This document shows, one piece after another, positions 8,185-15,080 of a DNA stretch of 16,212 nt (the first letter of the stretch is position 1; each line of letters opens with the position of its first letter). The translations under genes and the position numbers were made by a program. Source of the stretch: Gammaproteobacteria bacterium (lineage in GTDB: Bacteria; Pseudomonadota; Gammaproteobacteria; DSM-19610); NCBI GenBank assembly GCA_011371465.1, contig DRQL01000233.1, forward strand, positions 1 through 16,212. The letters run 5' to 3'. The notes below the pieces were generated by a model. It was not told the origin of the DNA. It was given only the letters and a program-made list of their open reading frames with translations, and searched no databases.

Positions 8185-8529
8185 TCAGCCTGTTTCGGCT
8201 GCGTTTTTACGTTCCGGTGAAGTTGTATGACTGGCCACCTGGCCGGAAGCATCGAGGCGAAAGTTGCAGCGGACTTCCTCGGCGAGTTCCTTCGCCTCGG
8301 TCAACAGGTCGGTGACGGATTCCCGTTCTTCTTTTCCCGTGCTTCGGCCCTGCATCTCGCTGGCGGCCAGCTCACGGTCAATGTCCGCCTTGACGCTGCG
8401 TACCATTGCCTGTCCCTTGCCAATCCACAGACCGGCGGTTCTGGCCAGCGCGGGCAACCGGTCGGGCCCGATCACGATCAGGGCAACCAGGCACACCAGC
8501 GCGATTTCGAAGAAGCCGATATCAAACAT
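8185..8529 (-). CDS. tatB: Twin-arginine translocation protein TatB
   Basis: TatB is the 114-residue, single-span inner-membrane subunit that works with TatC to bind twin-arginine signal peptides and export folded proteins. The N-terminus MFDIGFFEIALV places E8 at the conserved TatB glutamate. The hinge G21-P22 in VIGPDRLP matches the E. coli TatB hinge. It is followed by an amphipathic helix (about 27-45) and a charged C-terminal tail rich in E and K. The ATG start lacks a strong Shine-Dalgarno and may depend on coupling to tatA, whose stop is 30 nt upstream. The expected next gene, tatC, is absent: the neighbour is the convergent MFS-fusion gene, whose end is 14 nt away. Confidence 0.93.
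   Translation of the reverse strand: MFDIGFFEIALVCLVALIVIGPDRLPALARTAGLWIGKGQAMVRSVKADIDRELAASEMQGRSTGKEERESVTDLLTEAKELAEEVRCNFRLDASGQVASHTTSPERKNAAETG
8186..8209 (+). terminator. Probable rho-independent terminator of the cus operon
   Basis: CAGCC (8186-8190), a 6-nt loop and GGCTG (8197-8201) form a 5-bp hairpin followed by CGTTTTTA. It begins 15 nt after the stop of the MFS-fusion gene. The hairpin lies over the last codons of convergent tatB. The stem is short, so termination may be partial. Confidence 0.55.
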
Positions 8530-8559
8530 CAGGATGACCGCAGCCGGTCTTTCGACGGC

Positions 8560-8757
8560 TTATGTACGCGAGGAATCCTTGAGTTTGACCGGTGCCGGGA
8601 CCATGCCCTCGGGTGTCGGCTGGTCATCACGCACCGCCTGTTTGAAACCCTTTATGGTGGCACCCAGGTCAGCGCCCAGCCCGCGCATTCGCTTTGCACC
8701 AAACAAAACCAGAACGATGGCCAGAACAATAAGCAGTTGCCAGATACTGATACCCAC
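8560..8757 (-). CDS. tatA: Twin-arginine translocation pore protein TatA
   Basis: TatA, 65 residues, oligomerises in the inner membrane to form the passage for folded Tat substrates. The sequence MGISIWQLLIVLAIVLVLFG is close to E. coli TatA (GISIWQLLI). It is followed by the hinge F19-G20, a GADLGATIKGFKQA amphipathic helix with the conserved KGFK, and a short polar tail. The start is a GTG with AGGGGG 7 nt upstream; a nearby ATG at 8762 is in the wrong frame. It heads a tatA-tatB pair transcribed leftward, divergent from the methyltransferase gene. The his genes and tatC that often flank tatAB in gammaproteobacteria are not here. Confidence 0.93.
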   Translation of the reverse strand: MGISIWQLLIVLAIVLVLFGAKRMRGLGADLGATIKGFKQAVRDDQPTPEGMVPAPVKLKDSSRT

Positions 8758-8793
8758 GGCATATCCCCCCTTTTATACAGTTGTTGTAGAGCT

Positions 8794-8802
8794 TGTATAG
8801 CA
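8794..8802 (-). promoter_or_regulatory. Candidate extended -10 promoter for tatAB
   Basis: On the minus strand the sequence reads TGCTATACA, an extended -10 (TGn plus TATACA) about 36 nt upstream of the tatA GTG. No good -35 is seen at the usual spacing. It predicts a leader of about 30 nt. Confidence 0.35.
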
Positions 8803-8867
8803 CGCTTGAACGGTATCGATCTGTGGCTTTTGTTACACAGGATCGACGGTCGAAAAAAAGCGGGTGC

Positions 8868-8876
8868 TGTTATACT
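8868..8876 (+). promoter_or_regulatory. Candidate extended -10 promoter for the PRMT gene
   Basis: TGTTATACT is a near-consensus extended -10 (TGn plus TATACT). The -35 region (about 8848) is poor, as is common for extended -10 promoters. Transcription would begin near 8883, which excludes an in-frame start codon at 8864 and supports the ATG at 8906. Confidence 0.5.
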
Positions 8877-8905
8877 GGGGTGGTCGGATTCCAGGTAAAA
8901 CGGGT

Positions 8906-10294
8906 ATGAACACATCGCATGACGAACCACCGTCCGGTGGAGCGCTGTCACTGGCCCGCCAATGCCATGCACAGGGCGACCCCTGGCAGGCAGTGGCGTA
9001 TTGCAGGGCGGTCCCGAGCGGCAGTGAGGACCATGTTGAGGCGCTTATCCTGCTCGGCCGGTGCCTTGCGGCTACAGGTGACCTGGCGGGCGCGGGCCAC
9101 CAGCTCAGTCGTGCGATCGAGGCCGATCCTGACCAGGCCGCGGCGTACCTGCACCTGGCAGAGGTCAATATGCAGATAGGTCGTGCCCCGGAAGCACTGC
9201 GTTGCTACCAGCGCGCACTGCAACTGCAACCGGACGATATCAACATACTGAACGGTTACGCGCTGGCGCTGTGGGGAACGGGGCAGCTCGATGAGGCGCG
9301 CTCGCTGTTGCAGCGCGCAGTTGACACCGAGCCCGGACACGCTTTCAGCCGGCGCAACCTGCAGTTGTTCAACAGCCGCCTGGTGGACCGCTGGCACTTT
9401 GCCATGGTGAATGATGAGGTGCGCAACCGGCAGTTCGCGGCTGCGCTGGAGCGTGCCGTTACCCCGCAGAGTGTAGTACTGGATATTGGTGCCGGTACCG
9501 GACTGCTGTCCATGATGGCGGCACGGGCAGGCGCCAGGCAGGTCATTGCCTGCGAAGCCAACCCCGCGCTGGCGGCGCTGGCGCGGGAGATCATCAGGGA
9601 CAACGGCTGTTCGGATCGCGTCCGGGTACTCAACAAGTCTTCCCTGCAGCTTGATCCGGACACCGATTTCCCCCGTCATACGCGTCCTGATGTGCTGGTC
9701 GCGGAAGTGTTTGACACCATGGTGATCGGCGAAGGCGCCCTGAATACCTTTGCACACGCGCGCCGCCACTTGCTGGCACCGGATGCCGTTATCATCCCGC
9801 GGAAGGCGGTTCTGTACGGCGGTTTCGTCGAGTCGGAACGCCTGTGGAGAGAGGGCGGGGCGGACCAGGCCGGTGGTTTTGACCTGACGCGCCTGAATCA
9901 GTTCCGCCCCGACAGCATTGCCCTGGAGGCAGCGAGTTTTGGTGGCCGGCTGCTGTCGGAGGCCTTCCCCGTGTTTACCTTTGACCTGACCGGCGGGCAA
10001 TCAACACCCGCGAAGGTGCAGCTTGATGTCCCGATTCCCGAAGCCGGCGTCTGTCACGCGCTGGTCTACTGGATACAGCTGCACCTGGATGACGAAGCAA
10101 CGATTGATAACCGTCCCCCGTTCGATGCCGGGGCGGGGCGTGGTCAATACTGTAATCACTGGTACCAGTCGGTCAGGTTGCTGGTACCGCCAGTCCGGGT
10201 CAAACCCGGTATGACCTTGCGCGTGGAAGCCGTTCACAACCGGCAGAACGTCGCAGTCGTGGTCGTTGACCCGGTAAGCGGGGAACCACTGTAA
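8906..10294 (+). CDS. TPR-fused protein arginine methyltransferase, PRMT7/PRMT9-like
   Basis: The 462-residue cytoplasmic protein has no signal peptide. Residues about 42-144 form three TPR repeats (each with a paired-helix pattern ending ..A...DPD, ..A...QPD or ..A...EPG), preceded by a partial repeat. The methyltransferase starts at W163-H-F-A-M-V-N-D. It has SAM motif I VLDIGAGTGLLS (191-202), the acidic ribose-binding residue E217, and a complete double-E loop E267-VFDTMVIG-E276-G. Human PRMT7 is very similar here (ELFDTELIGEGAL, then HAHRHL). N417-H-W-Y-Q matches the THW loop, which is DHW in PRMT7. The family methylates arginine side chains with SAM; PRMT7 makes monomethylarginine. The TPR-plus-PRMT order resembles PRMT9. 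Automated annotation could mislabel it as ribosomal L11 methyltransferase, but PrmA lacks a double-E loop. The ATG is chosen because it follows the promoter at 8868. Substrate is unknown. Confidence 0.85.
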   Translation: MNTSHDEPPSGGALSLARQCHAQGDPWQAVAYCRAVPSGSEDHVEALILLGRCLAATGDLAGAGHQLSRAIEADPDQAAAYLHLAEVNMQIGRAPEALRCYQRALQLQPDDINILNGYALALWGTGQLDEARSLLQRAVDTEPGHAFSRRNLQLFNSRLVDRWHFAMVNDEVRNRQFAAALERAVTPQSVVLDIGAGTGLLSMMAARAGARQVIACEANPALAALAREIIRDNGCSDRVRVLNKSSLQLDPDTDFPRHTRPDVLVAEVFDTMVIGEGALNTFAHARRHLLAPDAVIIPRKAVLYGGFVESERLWREGGADQAGGFDLTRLNQFRPDSIALEAASFGGRLLSEAFPVFTFDLTGGQSTPAKVQLDVPIPEAGVCHALVYWIQLHLDDEATIDNRPPFDAGAGRGQYCNHWYQSVRLLVPPVRVKPGMTLRVEAVHNRQNVAVVVVDPVSGEPL

Positions 10295-10351
10295 TCAGGC
10301 AGGGGAAAGCCGGGACAAGGCATCAACAGAAGGCTTGCCGGAGCGGAGCCC

Positions 10352-10357
10352 AGGAGG
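10352..10357 (+). promoter_or_regulatory. Ribosome binding site for the Cys-rich protein
   Basis: AGGAGG lies 10 nt before the ATG at 10368. It decides this start over an upstream in-frame codon at 10335, which has no such site. Confidence 0.65.
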
Positions 10358-10367
10358 AGAGCGCATC

Positions 10368-10787
10368 ATGAATCTGAGTATCTGTAAAACACTTTGTAAT
10401 GAATGCCCGTTCAGCACATCGTCAAAACAGGGCTGGCTGGGCCCGCATACCCTGGACAGCATGCTGGATGCGCAGTTGAACGGAACCCTGTTCAGTTGTC
10501 ACTTGCTGAGAAAGCAGGATATGAGTGCCGTAGACATCGAATCCGGCCAGGTGAGGATATGCCGGGGGTTTATCGCCAGTGCTACCAAGTCCGGCATTTC
10601 CTTCGGTCAGGCTTCCGAGGCGGAGAAAGCGCTGGCCGGTTTGCAGCAACAGGTAGCCCACGAAGCAAAGGAAGATGAAGAAATGATCCTGTCCAGGCAG
10701 GAGTTCGAGCAATACCATGGCGGTGACAGGCCGGAGCGGAAATTATCCAGGCAGGACCTGTACCGGCGTCTCGGCTACCGGTTCTAG
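10368..10787 (+). CDS. Small cysteine-rich putative metal-binding protein
   Basis: The 139-residue soluble protein has no signal peptide. Its N-terminal half holds a clustered ligand set: C6-x3-C10-x2-C13-P-F, then FS-C44-H45-L and C65-R-G-F. That set of five cysteines and a histidine could hold zinc or an iron-sulfur cluster. The pattern CxxCPF...F.CH...CRGF recalls small domain-of-unknown-function families (DUF6283-like), but I cannot confirm membership without a profile search. The C-terminal half (about 80-139) is charged and probably helical, with a basic end SRQDLYRRLGYRF. It starts 73 nt after the PRMT gene on the same strand with no terminator visible between them, so co-transcription is plausible. 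Several arginines near its C-terminus make it a conceivable PRMT substrate (inference only). Function is unknown. Confidence 0.7.
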   Translation: MNLSICKTLCNECPFSTSSKQGWLGPHTLDSMLDAQLNGTLFSCHLLRKQDMSAVDIESGQVRICRGFIASATKSGISFGQASEAEKALAGLQQQVAHEAKEDEEMILSRQEFEQYHGGDRPERKLSRQDLYRRLGYRF

Positions 10788-10802
10788 GCGGGAATACCTG
10801 CC
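10787..10802. other. Weak hairpin between convergent genes
   Basis: GGCGGG (10787-10792), loop AATA and CCTGCC (10797-10802) can form a 6-bp stem with one G-T wobble. It sits in the 20-nt gap between two convergent stops. There is no T run on either strand, so it is at best a weak or factor-assisted terminator. Confidence 0.25.
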
Positions 10803-10807
10803 GTCGG

Positions 10808-12106
10808 TCAGCCGTTCGATTCCCGGCGCCGCTTGTCCGCGCAGGAGACAGGCTGGTGATTTTTCTGTTGGTGTGGCGCCCTGTCGATGCTGCAGAATCG
10901 CGCACTGATGTCGGCCTCGGCGAGGTGGGGATGTGCCTCCCGCAGGCTGTTGTAGACCTGCACATTGTTTCTGCCCTGTGACTTGGCAAAGTACAGCGCC
11001 TTGTCTGCCAGCGACAGCAGTGCCGCGGCGTTGTCGGCGTCCTGCGGGTAGCTGGCTGCGCCAATGCTCAGTGTAATGGCGGATTCCACTCCCTCGCCGC
11101 GGAGTTCATTGTCAAGCGCGAGCATCAGGTTGGTTGCGACAGTGCGCATGCCGCCGGCTGGATCCGTCAGGTCGGGTAGCAGCACGACAAACTCATCACC
11201 GCCCCAACGTGCCAGTGTATCGCTGGCGCGCAGTTTGTTACCAAGAATGTGGCTGACACGTATCAGCAGCCGGTCGCCATACTGGTGTCCATGGGTATCG
11301 TTGACCTGTTTGAAATTATCCAGGTCAATAAACAGGATGCCAACGTGTAAATCATACCTCCGGGCGTGCGCCATGGCCTGGTTCATGCGGTTCTCCAGCA
11401 GGGTGCGGTTCGGCAGACCGGTGAGCGCATCGTGCATGGCCATGCGGTGAATCTGCCGTTCTTTCCGCTGCGTTTCGGTGACATCGCGGAGCACGCCTTT
11501 GATACGGACATTGCCGGCATTGTGCCGGTCGAGCATAAATCGGCCTTCAACCCAGCGTTCTTCCCTGCTACCGCCTGCCAGCCGGAAGCGGACCCGCAGC
11601 ACGCGTTTGCCGCTGCCGGTAATCTCTTTCAGCATGTGGGTCACGATGGCAGCGTCGTCTGTCATGACGTAGTCGAGCAGGGGTGTTTGCGATGCCTCAC
11701 CGGGGGCCGGGCTGCGCCTGGAGAGCCTGCGCCATCCATCGGAGGCATTCAGGATGAGCCCGTCCGGTGACAGCTCCAGCACGGCTTCGCTGAGCAGGTT
11801 CAGGGTATCCATGTGTCCTGCCTGGCGAGCAGCGGATTCGCGCAGGTGCCTGCTGAGGGTGCGGATTTCGTCGAGCTCGCTCCTGAGGCCGAAACGCTTG
11901 AGTATGATCTCCATCAGGCACCAGCGGCTGAATCCGGACTGGAACAGGTTCAGGCTGATAAAAAGCAGCATGCTCAGCCACAGCAGGCGGTGGTCATTGT
12001 AGGTATACAGAAGTACGCCGATCGTGGTGATAAAAAAACCGGCAATGGTGCGGATGGTGGGTTCTATGTAGGGAAGACGGGAATTCTTGTTGGTATCGCG
12101 GGTCAT
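10808..12106 (-). CDS. DUF2892-like membrane region / PAS / GGDEF diguanylate cyclase
   Basis: The 432-residue inner-membrane enzyme is predicted to make c-di-GMP from two GTP. Residues about 18-60 form two closely spaced membrane helices ending in FQSGFSRWC (C63), which resembles the DUF2892 family of small membrane proteins. A short linker leads to a PAS-type sensor domain (about 100-215), then DVTETQRKERQIHRMAMHDALTGLPNR, the usual entry to a GGDEF domain (about 225-385). The catalytic motif is intact (GGDEF at 302-306). The inhibitory I-site R293-A-S-D296 is five residues before it, so product feedback is expected. A polar tail of about 45 residues follows. It is 167 nt downstream of the GGDEF-EAL gene with its own promoter candidate. 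The signal sensed is unknown. Confidence 0.88.
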   Translation of the reverse strand: MTRDTNKNSRLPYIEPTIRTIAGFFITTIGVLLYTYNDHRLLWLSMLLFISLNLFQSGFSRWCLMEIILKRFGLRSELDEIRTLSRHLRESAARQAGHMDTLNLLSEAVLELSPDGLILNASDGWRRLSRRSPAPGEASQTPLLDYVMTDDAAIVTHMLKEITGSGKRVLRVRFRLAGGSREERWVEGRFMLDRHNAGNVRIKGVLRDVTETQRKERQIHRMAMHDALTGLPNRTLLENRMNQAMAHARRYDLHVGILFIDLDNFKQVNDTHGHQYGDRLLIRVSHILGNKLRASDTLARWGGDEFVVLLPDLTDPAGGMRTVATNLMLALDNELRGEGVESAITLSIGAASYPQDADNAAALLSLADKALYFAKSQGRNNVQVYNSLREAHPHLAEADISARFCSIDRAPHQQKNHQPVSCADKRRRESNG

Positions 12107-12167
12107 GTCGGTAGCCGTATCACCGAGGTGTCAGGAGCTCTAATTAGCGACCGTAGTGCGTCGAATC

Positions 12168-12196
12168 TTGATATGGACAGGCTATGCAGACCTCAA
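12168..12196 (-). promoter_or_regulatory. Candidate sigma70 promoter for the diguanylate cyclase
   Basis: On the minus strand, TTGAGG (12196-12191) and TATCAA (12173-12168) are separated by 17 nt. Each matches the -35 or -10 consensus at four of six bases. The start would fall near 12160, giving a leader of about 55 nt. This suggests the gene can be expressed apart from the upstream operon. Confidence 0.42.
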
Positions 12197-12273
12197 TTCG
12201 TCCGTTATTTGCGGCAGAGTGTGCGTAAAGTTACATACCGTAAGGCTCGACCAGGTGAATTCCTCCGGATGGT

Positions 12274-14646
12274 TTATTTTTCCACCTGGCCCTGGCGCAC
12301 CTGTGCCGGGTGGATTCCGTGCACGGCCTGGCCGGCCAGGGTCTGAAAATCCGTAAAGGGAATGGCGGGGCTGAACAGAAAACCCTGTACGGCGTAGCAG
12401 CCATTGTCCCGTAGCATGTCCAGTTGCTCCGGCCGTTCGACGCCTTCCGCGACGGTCTTCAACTGCAGGTTGCTCGCCAGCGCCAGGATATTGTTGACGA
12501 TTCCGGCGCCCTGAAATGACCCGGTCATTTCACTGACAAAGGAACGATCGATTTTCAAAATGTCGACCGGCAGGCGACGCAAGTAGGACAGGGACGAGTG
12601 GCCGGTGCCGAAGTCGTCCAGTGCAATGTGAAAACCCATGTCCCGGATGCGCGCCAGGCGACGGGAAGCACCTTCGATATCCACCATGGCAGCCGTCTCG
12701 GTGATTTCCAGCACCAGGTGTTCAGCAACCGTGGGGTGGTCCGCGGTGATGGTGTCGAGCAAGTGAAAAAAATCGCGGTGGTAGAGTTGGTGGACAGAGA
12801 TATTGACGCTTAGCCGCAGTAACGGCGACTCCACCAGCAGGGCAGCTGCATCCGTTACCACCTGTTTGAGTGCCCAGATCCCAAGATCGGTGATGATGCC
12901 GGTTTCCTCCGCCACCGGGATGAACTCACCGGGTGATATCCAGCCGTGCCGGCTGTGTTGCCAGCGCGCCAGTGCCTCGGCACCGACCAGGCGGTGATCG
13001 CGTACCGCTACGATGGGCTGGTAATGGAGCGATAATTCCCCTTTTCTCAGTGCCTGCCGCAGGTTGTTGGCCAGGGACAGGCGACGTATGGCACTGCGTT
13101 GCAGATCTTCGCTGTAGTAGTGGTAGCGGTTTCGTCCGCCGGACTTGGCCTGGTACATCGCGGTGTCAGCCTGTTTAACCAGTTCTTCTGCTCCCTCGCT
13201 GTCTTCCGGGTAGATCGCAATGCCGATGCTGGCGCCAACATAGTGTTCGTAGTGCTTCAGGTCGAAAGGTTTTGCAAATGCAGCAATGATTTTATCCGCT
13301 ACCCGGGCAGCGTCCCTGCGCTGTTCGATCGATGACAGCAGGATGGTGAATTCGTCACCGCCCATGCGAGCGACGACATCGGTTTCCCGCACACTTTCGC
13401 ACAGCCGCTGCCCTGCCTCCTGCAACAGCAAATCACCGTATTGATGTCCGAGGCTGTCGTTGATGACCTTGAAGTGGTCCAGGTCAAGAAACAGGACAGC
13501 CAGGCGGGATTGCTTGCGGGCAGCGCCTGCAATCGCATTGTGCAGGCGCTCGACAAACTGCTGCCGGTTGGGCAGTTCAGTCAACAGATCATGGTAGGCC
13601 ATGAACTGGAGGCGATCCTGCAATTCCTTGTGTCGAGTGATGTCCTGTATCAGCAGTACGTAGACCTGCCGGTCATCCTGACGGAACGAGCTGGCGGCTA
13701 TACTGAGTTCTGTGGGTCGACCGCTATTCCCGGCCGGTATTGTGAGCAGTTGCCGGCCGTCAAGCCGGAACTTTCCATCGGGGCCGGTAAACCGGCCCGG
13801 GTTCAGTCGCAGTGCGGCGGCAAGCGGCATGCCAGGCGATTGATCAGCTGACAGTTCGAGTACCTGTTGTGCCGACAGATTGATGGTTTCTATATGTCCG
13901 TCCTGGTCGAGGGTAAGAATACCCTCGGCCGCGTTGCTGAGCACAGCGGCGTAACGTGCCTCACGGGCGACCAGCGTGCTGCGCATGGTTTCCAGATCTG
14001 TCCCCAGTCGCTGCAGTTCGAGAATGCCGGTGTCCTGGCGAATGCGGGTCGATACCTCGCCACCGGCAATCGCATGAGCACTTTGGCGCAGCAGCTGAAT
14101 GGGCCGGGACAGGGAACGCGCTGCCAGTATCGACAGGGGGACGAGCATCAGCAGGTAGAGCCCTGACAGGTACAGCCCGTTGCGGTGGATCTGATCGATG
14201 TATTGCCGGATGCCCTGTTCGGAAAAGCCGAGACGCAGCCTGTCTGCAACAGCAGGGTCGCCCAGCGGGACACTGATAAAGTAGATCGCGTCATCGTGCT
14301 GCCCGAAACGGTAATCCTCCCGGAATACGGGCACATCCCGGTCGGACAAACCCGGTGCCAGCAGCGGGCCGGTCAGGCCATAGTCAGCGTAGACGACCTC
14401 CCCGGCCAGCATGATATCCCTGAGCGCCGCCCGGGCACTTTCCTTGCTCGCCTGGCTTGGCAGCAGGCGGGCGATCAGGTCACTTTTCACCCGTGCCGTG
14501 GAGATAAAATCGTCCTGTATGTTGGCCACCATCACGTTGACGATGACGATATAGAACAGCGATACCAGCAGCAGGTTTACCGTCACCGCGGCAAAGACGA
14601 AACGGCCGGCAAGACTCCCGGTAAGGTGGCTCAGTCGTTCTCGCAT
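12274..14646 (-). CDS. Membrane HAMP-PAS-GGDEF-EAL c-di-GMP synthase/phosphodiesterase
   Basis: The 790-residue inner-membrane signalling protein has TM1 (about 15-40), a periplasmic sensor segment of about 115 residues, TM2 (about 157-178), HAMP (about 178-232), PAS (about 232-350), GGDEF (about 375-530) and EAL (about 545-780). The cyclase motif GGDEF (429-433) is intact with an I-site R420-E-T-D423. The phosphodiesterase residues also look complete: E557 in GAEALARW, NIS, EITE, DDFGTGHSSL, KIDRSF and VAEGVE. Either activity could dominate. The ATG at 14646 is chosen because upstream codons in this frame run through the PstS-like gene, whose signal peptide and reading frame are clearly the real ones; the two genes overlap by 16 nt. 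The operon suggests it reads a ligand captured by the PstS-like protein (inference). Confidence 0.92.
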   Translation of the reverse strand: MRERLSHLTGSLAGRFVFAAVTVNLLLVSLFYIVIVNVMVANIQDDFISTARVKSDLIARLLPSQASKESARAALRDIMLAGEVVYADYGLTGPLLAPGLSDRDVPVFREDYRFGQHDDAIYFISVPLGDPAVADRLRLGFSEQGIRQYIDQIHRNGLYLSGLYLLMLVPLSILAARSLSRPIQLLRQSAHAIAGGEVSTRIRQDTGILELQRLGTDLETMRSTLVAREARYAAVLSNAAEGILTLDQDGHIETINLSAQQVLELSADQSPGMPLAAALRLNPGRFTGPDGKFRLDGRQLLTIPAGNSGRPTELSIAASSFRQDDRQVYVLLIQDITRHKELQDRLQFMAYHDLLTELPNRQQFVERLHNAIAGAARKQSRLAVLFLDLDHFKVINDSLGHQYGDLLLQEAGQRLCESVRETDVVARMGGDEFTILLSSIEQRRDAARVADKIIAAFAKPFDLKHYEHYVGASIGIAIYPEDSEGAEELVKQADTAMYQAKSGGRNRYHYYSEDLQRSAIRRLSLANNLRQALRKGELSLHYQPIVAVRDHRLVGAEALARWQHSRHGWISPGEFIPVAEETGIITDLGIWALKQVVTDAAALLVESPLLRLSVNISVHQLYHRDFFHLLDTITADHPTVAEHLVLEITETAAMVDIEGASRRLARIRDMGFHIALDDFGTGHSSLSYLRRLPVDILKIDRSFVSEMTGSFQGAGIVNNILALASNLQLKTVAEGVERPEQLDMLRDNGCYAVQGFLFSPAIPFTDFQTLAGQAVHGIHPAQVRQGQVEK

Positions 14647-15080
14647 GGTACGTCCAGCAGGATCTTCAGCTGGCCGTCCGGTGGCAGGTCTGATGCCCAT
14701 AGATAGGAAATCATCAGGGGGTTGGCGCTCAGCCCTTCGATGAGTTGGCTTACATCCCGGTATTCCGCCGGTCCGGCTTCGCGTCGTTGTACCAGTCGGT
14801 TGGCCAGTACGCGACGGTAGGCGTTTTTCGACATGAACAGGATCTTTTGCAGGAAAACCTCCTGCAGCATGGCATCCGATGCATTGCGGACCGGTTGCAG
14901 CGGGCCGTTTCGGGTCTGGTAGGGTACGCCGAGGTACAGTCGCCTGATGGTCTTCTGGGACAGTGAATTGACGGGTGCACTGCGGTTGGCGACCACCAGC
15001 AGGGGACACTGCATGGCATGGCCGGACGGTGAAACTGCCGCGCACAGCAGCAAAAGCAGAAACCGGACCGACCTCTTCAC
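14631..15080 (-). CDS. Short PstS-like periplasmic substrate-binding protein
   Basis: The 149-residue secreted protein resembles the short phosphate-ABC-type binding proteins that lack a transporter of their own. The GTG start forms GTGA with the TGA of the porin gene, giving tight coupling. An ATG 30 nt further upstream in frame would spoil the signal peptide KRSVRFLLLLLCAAVSPSGHA. The mature part has the family pattern: LLVVANRSAPVNSLSQ, then IRRLYLGVPYQTRNG (the RxxFLG..xxWxNG region), a serine-containing loop NASDAM, an AYRRVLANRLV helix, and a late NPLMISYLW strand (commonly NPGAIGY). C25 and C146 near the two ends may form a disulfide. It is about half the length of a classical PstS, and no ABC permease or ATPase is nearby. 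It probably feeds a signal to the adjacent GGDEF-EAL sensor. The ligand is unproven. Confidence 0.75.
   Translation of the reverse strand: MKRSVRFLLLLLCAAVSPSGHAMQCPLLVVANRSAPVNSLSQKTIRRLYLGVPYQTRNGPLQPVRNASDAMLQEVFLQKILFMSKNAYRRVLANRLVQRREAGPAEYRDVSQLIEGLSANPLMISYLWASDLPPDGQLKILLDVPCEND

Noticed and set aside
8227..8898. Plus-strand open frame across tatB, tatA and the divergent promoter region
   Set aside because: It is antisense to two unmistakable Tat proteins and its translation is not protein-like.
8864..8905. Earlier start for the PRMT protein at 8864
   Set aside because: It overlaps the -10 element and lies upstream of the predicted transcription start. The ATG at 8906 gives a normal TPR N-terminus.
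8948..10000. 350-codon minus-strand open frame opposite the PRMT gene
   Set aside because: The plus strand carries TPR repeats and all methyltransferase motifs; the minus frame shows none.
8906..10294. Reading the methyltransferase as ribosomal protein L11 methyltransferase (PrmA)
   Set aside because: Motif I alone could suggest this, but the double-E loop, the NHW motif and the N-terminal TPRs fit PRMT7/9 and not PrmA.
14647..15045. N-terminal extension of the GGDEF-EAL protein by 133 residues
   Set aside because: This stretch is the PstS-like gene in another frame. The extension is rich in P, R and T, and a membrane helix begins naturally after the ATG at 14646.
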